From Actinomadura rudentiformis (GTDB taxonomy: Bacteria; Actinomycetota; Actinomycetes; Streptosporangiales; Streptosporangiaceae), in NCBI RefSeq assembly GCF_008923185.1, contig NZ_WBMT01000013.1, forward strand, positions 1-64,000: DNA of 64,000 nucleotides. The letters are read 5' to 3'. Below the pieces are notes generated by a model. It saw only the letters and a program-made list of their open reading frames with translations. It had not been told where the DNA came from and searched no databases. Numbering within the stretch: position 1 is the stretch's first letter; each line of letters starts with the position of its first letter. Made by a program: the position numbers and the translations under genes. Below are positions 32,965 to 41,233 of the stretch, in pieces.

Positions 32965-34551
32965 TCATGCTCCGGATACTCCGGCGGTCTCCCGCTCCTG
33001 GCGCTCGGCGTCCCCAGTCTGCCCTGTCTCAGGGGTGATCGCGGCGCCCCGGCCGGGCATCCACTTGAGCACGACCATCGCGCCGAGGAAGGCGATCACG
33101 GCCGCGGCGATGGAGGCGATGTGCATACCGTGCATGAACGCGTGGTTGGCCGAGTCGATGAGGCCCTGACCGGCCGGGCCCATTCCGGCACCGACGTGAT
33201 TGGCACCCTCGACGGACTCGGTCGCGACCTCGCGTGCCTCCGGCGGCAGCGCCGCCAGGCGGTCGGCCAGGTCCTGGCGGTAGACCGAGGCGACGACCGA
33301 GCCGAGCACGGCGACGCCGAGGGCCACCGCGACCTGGCGGGCGGTGTTGTTGATGGCCGATCCGGCGCCGGCCTTCTCCTTCGGCAGCGCCGACATGACC
33401 GACTCGGTCGCGGGCGGCATCACGTTGGCCATGCCCGCGCCCTGCACGAAGAAGATCACGCCCAGGACCCACAGCGGGCTGGTCTCGTCCACGAACTGAT
33501 AGCCCGCCAGGGCCGCCGCGACCATGAGCAGACCGGCCGTGCAGACCGCCTTGGCGCCGAACCGGCGCACCATCGTGGAGCTGCGCGGCGAGAAGATCAG
33601 CTGGGCCGCCGCGAACGGGAGCACCATCATGCCCGCGTGCAGCGGGCTCAGCCCGCGCACCGACTGCATGTAGAAGTTGGTGAAGAAGAACACGCCGGCC
33701 GCGGCGAAGAAGCACAGCGCGATGGACGCGACGGCGGCGGACAGGCGCGGGTCACGGAAGAGCCGCACGTCGAACGCCGGGTGCTCGGTGCGGGCCTCGT
33801 GCCAGACGAAGAGCGCCAGCACGGCAAGCCCGAGCACGATCGGGCCGAGCACGGGCGGTGCCAGCCACTCGCCGCGTTCGCCGCCCTGGATGATGCCGTA
33901 CGAGACGGCCACCAAGCCGACGATCGACAGCAGCACGCCCGTGGGGTCCAGGCCGCCGGGCAGCGGGTTGCGCGACTCGGGCACGAGGAACGTCATCAGA
34001 AGCAGGCCGATCACCACGACCGGCACGTTGATGAGGAACACCGAGCCCCACCAGAAGTGGGCGAGCAGCAGGCCGCCGGTGACCGGGCCGATGGCCACGG
34101 CCAGGCCGACCGCGCCGGCCCAGATGCCGATCGCGCGGCCGCGCTCGTGCGGCTCGAAGACATTGGTGATGATCGAGAGCGTCTGCGGCATGATCGCGGC
34201 ACCGCCGAGGCCCATCAGGGCGCGGGCCCAGATCAGCTGGTCGGGGGTCTGCGCGTACGCCGACGCCAGCGAGGCGATGGCGAAGACCACCATGCCCCCC
34301 ATGAGAACCCGCTTGCGGCCGAGCCGGTCGCCGATCACTCCGAACGTGAACAGCAGGCCCGCGAAGACCAGCGTGTAGGAGTTGATCGACCACTCGAGCT
34401 GGCTCTGCGTCGCACCCAGCCCCTGGTTGGGGTCGGCGATGGTCTTGAGCGCCACGTTGAGGATCGTGTTGTCGAGCACGACAACGAGCAGGCTGAACGT
34501 CAGCACGCCCAGGATCGCCCAGCGGCGGCGCTGGATGGTTTCTTGATCCAC
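32965..34551 (-). CDS. MFS drug efflux transporter (DHA2, EmrB/QacA, 14 TM)
   Basis: 528 aa with about 14 hydrophobic segments. Motif A variant GVIGDRLGRKRVLMGG (~75-90), motif C GPVTGGLLLAHFWWGSVFLIN (helix 5) and the first-helix motif D with VVVLDNTILNVALKTI are visible, as in proton-driven multidrug antiporters. GTG start with GAGGGAG 5 nt upstream. Operon with the downstream TetR gene. The opposite strand is open for over 2.5 kb, but that frame is only a GC-rich shadow. Confidence 0.92.
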   Translation of the reverse strand: MDQETIQRRRWAILGVLTFSLLVVVLDNTILNVALKTIADPNQGLGATQSQLEWSINSYTLVFAGLLFTFGVIGDRLGRKRVLMGGMVVFAIASLASAYAQTPDQLIWARALMGLGGAAIMPQTLSIITNVFEPHERGRAIGIWAGAVGLAVAIGPVTGGLLLAHFWWGSVFLINVPVVVIGLLLMTFLVPESRNPLPGGLDPTGVLLSIVGLVAVSYGIIQGGERGEWLAPPVLGPIVLGLAVLALFVWHEARTEHPAFDVRLFRDPRLSAAVASIALCFFAAAGVFFFTNFYMQSVRGLSPLHAGMMVLPFAAAQLIFSPRSSTMVRRFGAKAVCTAGLLMVAAALAGYQFVDETSPLWVLGVIFFVQGAGMANVMPPATESVMSALPKEKAGAGSAINNTARQVAVALGVAVLGSVVASVYRQDLADRLAALPPEAREVATESVEGANHVGAGMGPAGQGLIDSANHAFMHGMHIASIAAAVIAFLGAMVVLKWMPGRGAAITPETGQTGDAERQERETAGVSGA

Positions 34552-34584
34552 TGCACTCCCTCGGGCCTTGCGGGAAGACCCAGC

Positions 34585-34643
34585 GATACGGATGCGTTGC
34601 GTATTTCAAGGTACTCCCGCGCCGACCGATACGCAACCGTATC
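34585..34643. promoter_or_regulatory. TetR-type operators upstream of the MFS-TetR operon
   Basis: A perfect palindrome GATACG-CAAC-CGTATC (34628-34643). A second site contains GTTGCGTAT (34596-34604), the exact reverse complement of ATACGCAAC in the first, with a GATACG 11 bp before it (34585). A further palindrome GTTTCGAAAC follows at 34644-34653. Positioned 34-90 bp upstream of the MFS GTG. Confidence 0.65.
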
Positions 34644-34752
34644 GTTTCGAAACTATCGGGGAATTCGAGAGGGTTTCGGAATCGTTGGGAGAGTGGGATC
34701 ATCGGTTCCGTCCGGGTACGCCACAGTGGCGCCTCGAGACTGGAGGTTCAGC

Positions 34753-35604
34753 GTGTCCACATCTTCAGTTCCCGCTGCTCAGCCGACCGCCCTCTACGGC
34801 GGCAAGAGCAACCGACGGGTCACCGTACGCGACATCGCCGCCGCCAAGGAACGGCACGAGAAGTGGCCGATGCTCACCGCGTACGACGCCCTCACCGCAC
34901 GCGTCTTCGACGAGGCCGGGATCCCGGTGCTGCTCGTGGGCGACTCCGCCGCGATGGTGGTGTACGGCTACGACTCGACGATCCCCGTCACCGTGGACGA
35001 CCTGATCCCGCTGACCGCCGCCGTGGTCCGCGGCTCCAAGCGCGCCATGGTCGTCGCCGACCTGCCGTTCGGCTCCTACCAGACCGGCGTCGCCGAGTGC
35101 CTGGCCACCGCCACCCGCTTCCTCAAGGAGACCGGCGCGCACGCCGTCAAGCTCGAAGGCGGCCGCCGCGTGCTTCCCCAGGCCGAGGCCATGGTCGCCG
35201 CCGGCATCCCGGTGATGGGCCACCTCGGCCTCACCCCGCAGTCGGTCAACGTCTTCGGCGGCTACCGCGTGCAGGGCCGGGGCCAGGCGGGCGACGAGCT
35301 CATGTCCGACGCCAAGGCGCTCGAAGCCGCCGGCGCCTTCGCCATCGTCCTCGAATGCGTCCCCGAGGACCTGGCCGCCAGGGTCACCGCCTCGCTGTCG
35401 ATCCCGACCATCGGCATCGGCGCGGGCGACAACACCGACGCGCAGGTGCTGGTCTGGCAGGACATGGCCGGGCTCACCCCGCACACCGCCAAGTTCGTCA
35501 AGAAGTACGCCGACCTGCAGACCGTCCTCGGTGACGCGGCCCGGCAGTACGCGGACGAGGTCGTGGGCGGTGCCTTCCCCACGTCCGAGCACGCCTACCA
35601 CTGA
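34753..35604 (+). CDS. panB: 3-methyl-2-oxobutanoate hydroxymethyltransferase
   Basis: 283 aa TIM-barrel enzyme making ketopantoate from alpha-ketoisovalerate and methylene-THF, the first step of pantothenate synthesis. Motifs: MLTAYDALTARVFDEAGIP, LLVGDSAAMVVYGYD (Mg-binding Asp), MVVADLPFGSYQ (second Asp), KLEGG, MGHLGLTPQS and IGIGAG. GTG 34753 is preceded by GGAGG 6 nt upstream. Single-gene unit ended by a strong terminator; divergent from the MFS operon across 200 bp containing the TetR sites. Confidence 0.96.
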   Translation: MSTSSVPAAQPTALYGGKSNRRVTVRDIAAAKERHEKWPMLTAYDALTARVFDEAGIPVLLVGDSAAMVVYGYDSTIPVTVDDLIPLTAAVVRGSKRAMVVADLPFGSYQTGVAECLATATRFLKETGAHAVKLEGGRRVLPQAEAMVAAGIPVMGHLGLTPQSVNVFGGYRVQGRGQAGDELMSDAKALEAAGAFAIVLECVPEDLAARVTASLSIPTIGIGAGDNTDAQVLVWQDMAGLTPHTAKFVKKYADLQTVLGDAARQYADEVVGGAFPTSEHAYH

Positions 35605-35619
35605 CCCGCACAGCGAACG

Positions 35620-35646
35620 AACGGCCGGGCACAGCCCGGCCGTTTT
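35620..35646 (+). terminator. Intrinsic terminator of panB
   Basis: A perfect 11 bp stem AACGGCCGGGC / GCCCGGCCGTT with a 3-nt loop (ACA), 16 bp after the stop and followed by TT and later TTT. Confidence 0.9.
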
Positions 35647-35653
35647 CGCGTTT

Positions 35654-35687
35654 CAGTCGGGATTCGCGGTCAGTCGGGATTCGAACG
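35654..35687. repeat. 17 bp tandem duplication at the stop of the 245-aa membrane gene
   Basis: CAGTCGGGATTCGCGGT (35654-35670) and CAGTCGGGATTCGAACG (35671-35687). Read on the minus strand, GAATCCCGACTGA is present in both, so the natural stop codon itself has been duplicated. Confidence 0.8.
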
Positions 35688-36407
35688 GACCGGATCGCGC
35701 TGTGACTCGCCGTTGGCGAGCTCGCGGCGCGGCCCGGGAACGCGCGCCCCGTCGCCGGTGGCGGCGTCGACCTCGATCTCCGATCGGAGCGTGCCGACGG
35801 CGGCCTGCAGGACGTCGGGCCCGGCGACGTTGATCAGCAGCAGCCCGAGGTTGAGAGCCTTCTGCCGGTCGGTCATCTCGTCGGTGCCGCCCAGCGCGTC
35901 CACGGCGGTGCGCAGCGCGGCCTGGTCCTCGGCCGAGACGTTCATGAGCAGCCCGAGGCAGTACGTGGGCAGCGCGAGTCTTGCCTTGGCGAACGAGATG
36001 TCCCTCATGATGTCGCCCGCCTCGTTCGCCCGGGCCTTGGCCTGCATGCGGTCCACGCCGCGGTCGGCGGCGGCCAGCAGCGCGCTGAGCAGCGTGCTCG
36101 GCCCGACGGCGACGTCCTCGTCGCCGACGCGGACGGTGAACACCGCACTGCGGAAGATCATCATGGAGCCGAGGCTGGCGGCCAGCACCTGTGCGGCCCC
36201 CGCCATCTCGGGCGACGGCACGCCGAGCTTCCAGTCGAAGGTGTGCAGCAACAACAGCGAGCCGGCTCCGGCGGCGCCGTTGATCATGACGTACGCCCAG
36301 GTGCTCGGGACCCGCACGAGCTTGCCGGGGTGATCACGGTAGCGGCTGATGAGTTCTGCGACCCCGACGAGACAGCTCAGGGCGATCGTGACGAGGTATC
36401 CGGCCAT
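35670..36407 (-). CDS. Membrane protein of unknown function, partner of a small winged-helix gene
   Basis: 245 aa. Two or three N-terminal hydrophobic segments (about 5-16, 37-57 and 72-92) are followed by a mostly helical soluble part with DRGVDRMQAKARANEAGDIM and a C-terminal region of ~100 residues, hydrophilic at the end. It starts 1 bp after the stop of the 118-aa gene, so the two are a coupled unit. I do not recognise a family. Arrangement (membrane protein plus winged-helix-like partner beside a K+ channel) suggests a membrane-linked sensing pair. Confidence 0.7.
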   Translation of the reverse strand: MAGYLVTIALSCLVGVAELISRYRDHPGKLVRVPSTWAYVMINGAAGAGSLLLLHTFDWKLGVPSPEMAGAAQVLAASLGSMMIFRSAVFTVRVGDEDVAVGPSTLLSALLAAADRGVDRMQAKARANEAGDIMRDISFAKARLALPTYCLGLLMNVSAEDQAALRTAVDALGGTDEMTDRQKALNLGLLLINVAGPDVLQAAVGTLRSEIEVDAATGDGARVPGPRRELANGESQRDPVRSNPD

Positions 36408-36408
36408 C

Positions 36409-36765
36409 TCAACCGGGCCCGCTGCCGCCCGTCCGGCGGACGACCTCGTCGACCTCGCGTTCGACCGCGACCAGGCCGCGGTCCCGCAACGCCTCGACGG
36501 CCTCGGCGACCTCCAGCAGCCCCAGTCCGGTGCCGTGGTGGATCTCTTCCAGCGTCTGCGGCGCGTTGACGGCGTCGAGCTGGCTCAGCACGCGGCGACA
36601 GCCGTCGGGCAGGTCGGCAGCGTCACCGCTTCCCGGCGCGTGGCCCGGCTCGGGGGCGGGCTGGGCCGCCGGGACGTGCCGGTCAGCCGGCGTGGGGCCA
36701 CCGCCGCCTCGCGCCGAGGTGGTCAGGAACGTGCTCCACGGATCGGCCGAGCGCTTCTGCCTCAT
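36409..36765 (-). CDS. Small protein with a winged-helix-like C-terminal half
   Basis: 118 aa starting MRQKRSADPWSTFL. Residues ~1-55 are Pro/Gly-rich and disordered; residues ~57-110 (CRRVLSQLDAVNAPQTLEEI then a VAEAVEALRDRGLVAVEREV segment) have the pattern of a winged helix, but no basic recognition helix is obvious, so it may be a protein-interaction rather than DNA-binding domain. ATG 36765 chosen (AGGTGAAC upstream). Forms a unit with the membrane protein after it and follows the K+ channel gene by 58 bp. Confidence 0.65.
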   Translation of the reverse strand: MRQKRSADPWSTFLTTSARGGGGPTPADRHVPAAQPAPEPGHAPGSGDAADLPDGCRRVLSQLDAVNAPQTLEEIHHGTGLGLLEVAEAVEALRDRGLVAVEREVDEVVRRTGGSGPG

Positions 36766-36823
36766 GTTCACCTGCCCTGTTGGCTCAGATGATACGACGT
36801 GCGAAAGCCGGGCGGCGTTCCGG

Positions 36824-37894
36824 TCAGGCACCCGTCACCTCGTCCTCGTCCGTCTCGTTCTCCGGATGCGTCGACTTGACCAGGATCAGGCGGTCCCCGC
36901 GCTTCAGCTCGCGGCAGGCCTTGGAGTCGTACGGCATGGTGCGGCCGTCGCGGACCAGCGCGAGGGCCGGCTCGCGGACGGCCCGGATCGGCTTGCCCAG
37001 TTCCTCGACCCGCACCTCGCGTTCGTAGAGGTCCAGTCCGCGGCCCTGCTCCAGGAGATCCTCCATGATCTCACCGACGTTCGGCTGCGACGTCGAGACG
37101 CCGAGGAGCCGCCCGGCCGCCTCGGACGAGGTGACGACGTGGTCGGCACCGCTCTGCCGCAACAGCTGGACGTTCTCCGACTCCCGCACCGACGCCTGGA
37201 TCCCGGCGGTCGGGTTGAGGTGCCGCGCGGACAGTGTGACCAGCACGGCGGTGTCGTCGCGCGCGGTGGCGACGACGATCTCCCTGGCCAGATGCGCCGA
37301 CGCCTGGCGTAGCACCGAGTTCTCGGTGGCGTCCCCGACGACCCCGACGAAACCGGCCTCCGCGGCCTCCGCGACCACCCGGGGATCGGGGTCGACCACG
37401 ACGATCGAGTCGCGTGCGACGCCCGTGCTCAGCAAGGTCTTGACGGCGCTGCGGCCCTTCGTGCCGTAGCCGACGACCACGATGTGGTCACGCACCCGAT
37501 CCCTCCAACGGGACAGCTTCCAGTCCTGGCGCGTGCGTTCCGCGAGCACCTCGAGGGTCGTGCCGACGAGGACGATCAGGAACAGCACGCGCGCCGGCGT
37601 GATGAAGATGATGTTGACCAGCCGCGCGCCCGGGCTGGTCGGCGCGATGTCGCCGTACCCGGTGGTCGAGATGCTCACCGTGGCGTAGTAGAAGCAGTCC
37701 AACAGCGACAGCTGGCCGCCGTTGTTGTCCTTGTAGCCGTCGCGGTCGAGGTACACCGCGGCGACCACGGCGACCAGCAGGACGCAGGCGATGACGATCC
37801 GGTAGACCACCGAGCGCAACGGCCCGATCTTGGGCGAGGGCAGCATCACCTGCGCCCGCCGCGTACCGTTCTCCCCCTCGACCACGATCAGCAC
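36824..37894 (-). CDS. Two-TM potassium channel with RCK (TrkA-N/TrkA-C) domain
   Basis: 356 aa. First membrane helix ~31-50, pore with selectivity filter TTGYGD (77-82), second helix ~91-112, then a cytoplasmic RCK with the Rossmann turn VVGYGTKGRSAVKTL (~138-152), the NAD-pocket Asp in VVVDPDP, and a TrkA-C lobe with ALVRDGRTMPYDSKACRELK. The architecture equals MthK-like channels gated by ligand binding to the RCK. GTG 37894 is used; a Met at residue 17 is a possible alternative. Upstream of the small two-gene unit, same strand. Confidence 0.92.
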   Translation of the reverse strand: MLIVVEGENGTRRAQVMLPSPKIGPLRSVVYRIVIACVLLVAVVAAVYLDRDGYKDNNGGQLSLLDCFYYATVSISTTGYGDIAPTSPGARLVNIIFITPARVLFLIVLVGTTLEVLAERTRQDWKLSRWRDRVRDHIVVVGYGTKGRSAVKTLLSTGVARDSIVVVDPDPRVVAEAAEAGFVGVVGDATENSVLRQASAHLAREIVVATARDDTAVLVTLSARHLNPTAGIQASVRESENVQLLRQSGADHVVTSSEAAGRLLGVSTSQPNVGEIMEDLLEQGRGLDLYEREVRVEELGKPIRAVREPALALVRDGRTMPYDSKACRELKRGDRLILVKSTHPENETDEDEVTGA

Positions 37895-37942
37895 CGTACT
37901 GAGTCGGCGGCGGGAAGTCCCGGGCTTACGCGGAATCGAAGA

Positions 37943-38635
37943 TCACACGTCGGTGATCCGGAGCCCGGCGTGCGCCTTGTAGCGCCGGTTGATGGAGATC
38001 AGGTTGGCCGTGAAGGCCTCGACCTGGTGCGCGTTGCGCAACCGGCCGCCGTAGACGCCCCGCATGCCCGGGATGCGGCCCGCGAGGGCCTGCACCAGAT
38101 CGGTCGCCTCCCGGTCGTCGCCGAGCACGAGCACGTCCAGCTCCATCTCGTCGACCTCGGGATCGAGCAGCAGCTTGGCGGACACATGGTGGAACGCGGC
38201 GACGACCCGGCTGCCGGTGAGCACGGCCTCGGCCTGCTGGGCGGCGCTGCCCTCCTCGACCGGCAGGGGGTACGCGCCCTTCTTGTCGAAGCCCAACGGG
38301 TTCACGCAGTCAACGACGATCTTGCCCGCCAGTTCGGCTCGCAGCGACTCCAGCGTGGCCTTGTGCCCGTCCCACGGCACCGCGACGATCACGACGTCGG
38401 CCTCGCTCGCGGCCACCGCGTTCTCCGCCCCTCGCACGGGCAGCCCCTCACCCAGGGCCTCGGCTGCCTGCTGGGCGCGCTCCGCCTTGCGCGAGCCGAT
38501 GATCACTTGGTGCCCGGCCAGCGCGAACCGCCGCGCCAGGCCGCCGCCCTGGTCGCCGGTGCCGCCGAGGATGCCGATCGCCAGACCGTTCACGTCGGGC
38601 AGGTCGTAGGGGGTCTTCGTCTGCTGCTCCGTCAT
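37943..38635 (-). CDS. npdG: NADPH-dependent F420 reductase
   Basis: 230 aa. The N-terminal nucleotide fold has GILGGTGDQGGGLARRFALAGH (conserved dinucleotide loop; residues 21-42) and a second basic motif IIGSRKAERA that selects NADPH. VVIVAVPWDGH, VDCVNPL and HVSAKLL follow the fno/npdG family. It interconverts F420 and F420H2, feeding enzymes such as the LLM protein encoded at 49.4-50.4 kb. ATG 38635 is chosen, immediately upstream of MTEQQTKTPYD; longer frames have no family match. Confidence 0.92.
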   Translation of the reverse strand: MTEQQTKTPYDLPDVNGLAIGILGGTGDQGGGLARRFALAGHQVIIGSRKAERAQQAAEALGEGLPVRGAENAVAASEADVVIVAVPWDGHKATLESLRAELAGKIVVDCVNPLGFDKKGAYPLPVEEGSAAQQAEAVLTGSRVVAAFHHVSAKLLLDPEVDEMELDVLVLGDDREATDLVQALAGRIPGMRGVYGGRLRNAHQVEAFTANLISINRRYKAHAGLRITDV

Positions 38636-38701
38636 GGTCACGAGTCTGCCAGGTGAGCCCGAACACGATTCACCCGGCCTCCCGGCGCCGCGTACGGCAC
38701 G

Positions 38702-39319
38702 ATGGAGCGCGTGGACGCCGAGCAGGTGACGTTGTTGCGAGAGGTACTGGCCGCCACCGGCTGGCTGGAGCGCACCGGCGAGTTCGGCCGGGCGCTGCGG
38801 GTCAGCGTGCGCACGCCGGGCGGGCTGCTGCTGGTGGGCACGCCGGCCGAGGATCCCTGGCATCTGGCCGCCCACCTCGACGACGAGAGCCGGCTCGGGG
38901 CGATGCCCGAGCTGTCTCCCACACTGGTGCGCTGGTCGCCGCCGCCGGACGCCCCGCCGCACCTGCGGATCGGGCTGGAACGCCTCGAGCGGGCGCAGCG
39001 CGGCGAGACGCTCTTCGTGGTCGCGGAGGAGGAGGCGCCCGTCCCGCTGCTGGAACGGGTGGACGACGCGCGCCGGACCGGCGCGGTCATCCTGGCGATG
39101 GACGGCGGGGACCGTGAGCTCCAGGGCCTGGCGCACGAGGCGCTCACGGTGTCGCCCGAGGAGTCGCTCCTGTCCTTCGACGGCGCCCAGCACCTGGTGA
39201 GCGCGGCGGCCGCCCAGGAGACGCCCGAGGCCCGGCCGAGACCCGGCTTGCGGGACCGGCTGGCCCGCGTGCTCGACAAGATCAGTGGTACGGCCGCCGA
39301 CGAGTCGCACCTGCGCTGA
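38702..39319 (+). CDS. Conserved hypothetical soluble protein
   Basis: 205 aa, acidic, no signal or membrane segment. A central block (GLLLVGTPAEDPWHLAAHLD and TLVRWSPPPDAPPHLRIGLE) looks globular, and the C-terminal ~25 residues are Arg/Pro-rich. I recognise no family; the layout resembles conserved actinomycete proteins of unknown function. ATG 38702; no clear Shine-Dalgarno. The stop lies in a 17 bp tandem repeat. Divergent from the F420 reductase with 66 bp between. Confidence 0.75.
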   Translation: MERVDAEQVTLLREVLAATGWLERTGEFGRALRVSVRTPGGLLLVGTPAEDPWHLAAHLDDESRLGAMPELSPTLVRWSPPPDAPPHLRIGLERLERAQRGETLFVVAEEEAPVPLLERVDDARRTGAVILAMDGGDRELQGLAHEALTVSPEESLLSFDGAQHLVSAAAAQETPEARPRPGLRDRLARVLDKISGTAADESHLR

Positions 39320-39348
39320 CGCGGTCCCTGGGCTGACGCGGTCCCTGG
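39315..39348 (+). repeat. Perfect 17 bp tandem duplication across a stop codon
   Basis: GCTGACGCGGTCCCTGG occurs twice back to back (39315-39331, 39332-39348), and its next four bases (GCTG) recur. The first unit contains the stop TGA of the 205-aa gene. Confidence 0.85.
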
Positions 39349-39371
39349 GCTGCCAGGCACAATGTCCTGCC

Positions 39372-40064
39372 ATGAGCGACTCAGTGGCGGCCGGCCGTCC
39401 CGCCGATCGGCGTATCGTCGACCTCTCGCACGTCCTGCGGGACGGGACCATCACGGTGCCCGGGCTGCCCGGCCCGGAGATCGGTGACCACCTGAGCAGG
39501 GAGGAGTCGGCCGCGCGCTACGCGCCCGGCACCAGCTTCCAGTTCGACCGGATCACGATGGTCTCAGGCACCGGCACGTACGTGGACAGCCCCAATCACC
39601 GGTTCGCCGACGGGATGGACGTGGCGGGGCTGCCGCTGGCGCGGCTGGCCGACCTCGACGGGCTGGTGGTGCGGATCACCGAGGGCGGCCCGATCGACCC
39701 GGCCGTGCTCGTGCCGTACGAGGTGCACGGGCGAGCTGTGATCATCCACACCGGCTGGGACCGGCACTGGGGCACTCCGGCCTACGGCTCCGGCGAGCAC
39801 CCGTACGTCACCGCGGACGCCGCCGCCTGGCTCGCCGGCCAGGGCGCCGCACTGGTCGGCATCGACACGGTGAACATCGACTCGACCGCCGACCCCGCGC
39901 GTCCCGCGCACACCGCGCTGCTGGCCGCCGGCATCCCGATCGTCGAGCATCTGACCGGGCTCGACCGGTTGCCGCCCGACGGCTTCCGGTTCCACGCCGT
40001 GCCGCCCGCGGTCGAGGGGATGTGCTCGTTCACCGTGCGCGCCTACGCGGTGGTCGGCGCCTGA
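39372..40064 (+). CDS. Cyclase family (kynurenine formamidase-like) protein with altered metal motif
   Basis: 230 aa. N-terminal DLSHVLRDGTITVPGLPG and the DIVNID-like core (TVNIDSTADPARPAHTALL) match the cyclase fold. The usual HxGTHxDxPxH zinc signature reads TGTYVDSPNH here: the first two histidines are replaced by Gly and Tyr, as seen in a divergent branch of the family. Asp and last His remain. Hydrolase function is uncertain. ATG 39372 preferred (MSDSVAAGRP); no Shine-Dalgarno. Confidence 0.85.
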   Translation: MSDSVAAGRPADRRIVDLSHVLRDGTITVPGLPGPEIGDHLSREESAARYAPGTSFQFDRITMVSGTGTYVDSPNHRFADGMDVAGLPLARLADLDGLVVRITEGGPIDPAVLVPYEVHGRAVIIHTGWDRHWGTPAYGSGEHPYVTADAAAWLAGQGAALVGIDTVNIDSTADPARPAHTALLAAGIPIVEHLTGLDRLPPDGFRFHAVPPAVEGMCSFTVRAYAVVGA

Positions 40065-40077
40065 CCCGGGCGCCGGC

Positions 40078-40272
40078 CTAGTCGTCGCCGTCGAAGGTCG
40101 CGTCCTGCTTGCGCCAGGCCTCGTTGCGCTCGCGCGCCGTGGCCAGGGCGTTGGAGGCCTCTGACTGGCTCTGGTACGGCCCCATGCGGTCCTTGTTGGG
40201 ACAGCCCGCGCCGTGCTCGACCTTCATGTGCTTCAGGCAGAACCACCAGTCACCATCGTTGTCCTTACTCAT
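40078..40272 (-). CDS. Small conserved Cys-containing actinobacterial protein
   Basis: 64 aa: MSKDNDGDWWFCLKHMKVEH, then GAGCPNKDRMGPY and a helical, charged C-terminal half (SEASNALATARERNEAWRKQ). Cys12, His15, His20 and Cys24 could bind zinc. The core WWFCLKHMKVE..GxGCPNKDR is recurrent in actinomycetes, with no known function. Good ribosome site GGAGGG 5 nt upstream. Divergent from map. Confidence 0.8.
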   Translation of the reverse strand: MSKDNDGDWWFCLKHMKVEHGAGCPNKDRMGPYQSQSEASNALATARERNEAWRKQDATFDGDD

Positions 40273-40338
40273 CCAACCCTCCGCTGTCGACCGCTGCTCG
40301 GATTCGTGCCCCGATCCTGCTGACTACACTCCAGGTAT

Positions 40339-41190
40339 ATGACGACCCAACTGCTCCGGCCCGGCCGCGTGTCGCCCATGCGCAAGGTTCCCGCCCACAT
40401 CGCGCGGCCAGAGTACGTCGGCAAGAAGCGTCCCAAGACGGGCGAGCCGGACGTCAAGACCCCCGAGACCATCGAGAAGATGCGGGTCGCCGGCCGGATC
40501 GCCGCGCAGGCGCTGGAGGAGGTCGGCCGGCATGTGCGTCCCGGTGTCACCACCGACGAGCTGGACGTCATCGGCCACGAGTTCCTGGTGGAGCACGACG
40601 CCTACCCGTCGACGCTCGGCTACCGCGGCTTCCCCAAGTCGCTGTGCACCTCGATCAACGAGGTGATCTGCCATGGCATCCCCGACGACACGGTGCTGCG
40701 CGACGGCGACATCGTCAACATCGACATCACGGCGTTCATCGAGGGTGTGCACGGCGACACCGACGCCACGTTCCTCTGCGGCGACGTCGACGAGGAATCG
40801 CGGCTGCTGGTCGAGCGCACCCGCGAGGCCACGGCGCGCGCCATCAAGGCGGTCGCGCCGGGCCGCGCGCTGAACGTGATCGGCCGCGTGATCGAGTCGT
40901 ACGCCAAGCGGTTCGGGTACGGGGTGGTGCGCGACTTCACCGGCCACGGCATCGGCACCACGTTCCACTCCGGGCTGGTCGTGCCGCACTTCGACGACCC
41001 GAGCGCGACCACGATGATGCAGCCGGGTATGACCTTCACCATCGAGCCGATGCTCACGCTCGGCACCCATGACTACGACATGTGGGACGACGGCTGGACG
41101 GTCGTCACCAAGGACCGCAGGCGCACCGCGCAGTTCGAGCACACGATCCTGGTGACCGAGAACGGCCACGAGATCCTGACCCTGCCCTGA
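40339..41190 (+). CDS. map: Methionine aminopeptidase type 1c
   Basis: 283 aa. Removes N-terminal Met from nascent proteins. The five metal ligands are visible: NIDITAF and GDTDATF (Asp, Asp), GHGIGTTFHS (His), TIEPMLTLG (Glu) and QFEHTILV (Glu). A ~40-residue N-terminal extension with PAHIARPEYVGKK is the MetAP1c linker thought to bind the ribosome, as in the mycobacterial enzyme. A TACACT hexamer (40324-40329) 9 bp before the ATG suggests a leaderless mRNA. Confidence 0.95.
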   Translation: MTTQLLRPGRVSPMRKVPAHIARPEYVGKKRPKTGEPDVKTPETIEKMRVAGRIAAQALEEVGRHVRPGVTTDELDVIGHEFLVEHDAYPSTLGYRGFPKSLCTSINEVICHGIPDDTVLRDGDIVNIDITAFIEGVHGDTDATFLCGDVDEESRLLVERTREATARAIKAVAPGRALNVIGRVIESYAKRFGYGVVRDFTGHGIGTTFHSGLVVPHFDDPSATTMMQPGMTFTIEPMLTLGTHDYDMWDDGWTVVTKDRRRTAQFEHTILVTENGHEILTLP

Positions 41191-41233
41191 CCCTCACAAC
41201 AAAATCACCCATACCGGCTCGGGAGATCGCTCG

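Noticed and set aside
32215..34752. Reading frame on the + strand open for more than 2.5 kb in front of panB
   Set aside because: It is antisense to well-supported TetR and MFS genes; its translation is His/Arg/Gly-rich low complexity with no family match. It arises from GC-rich codon usage of the opposite strand.
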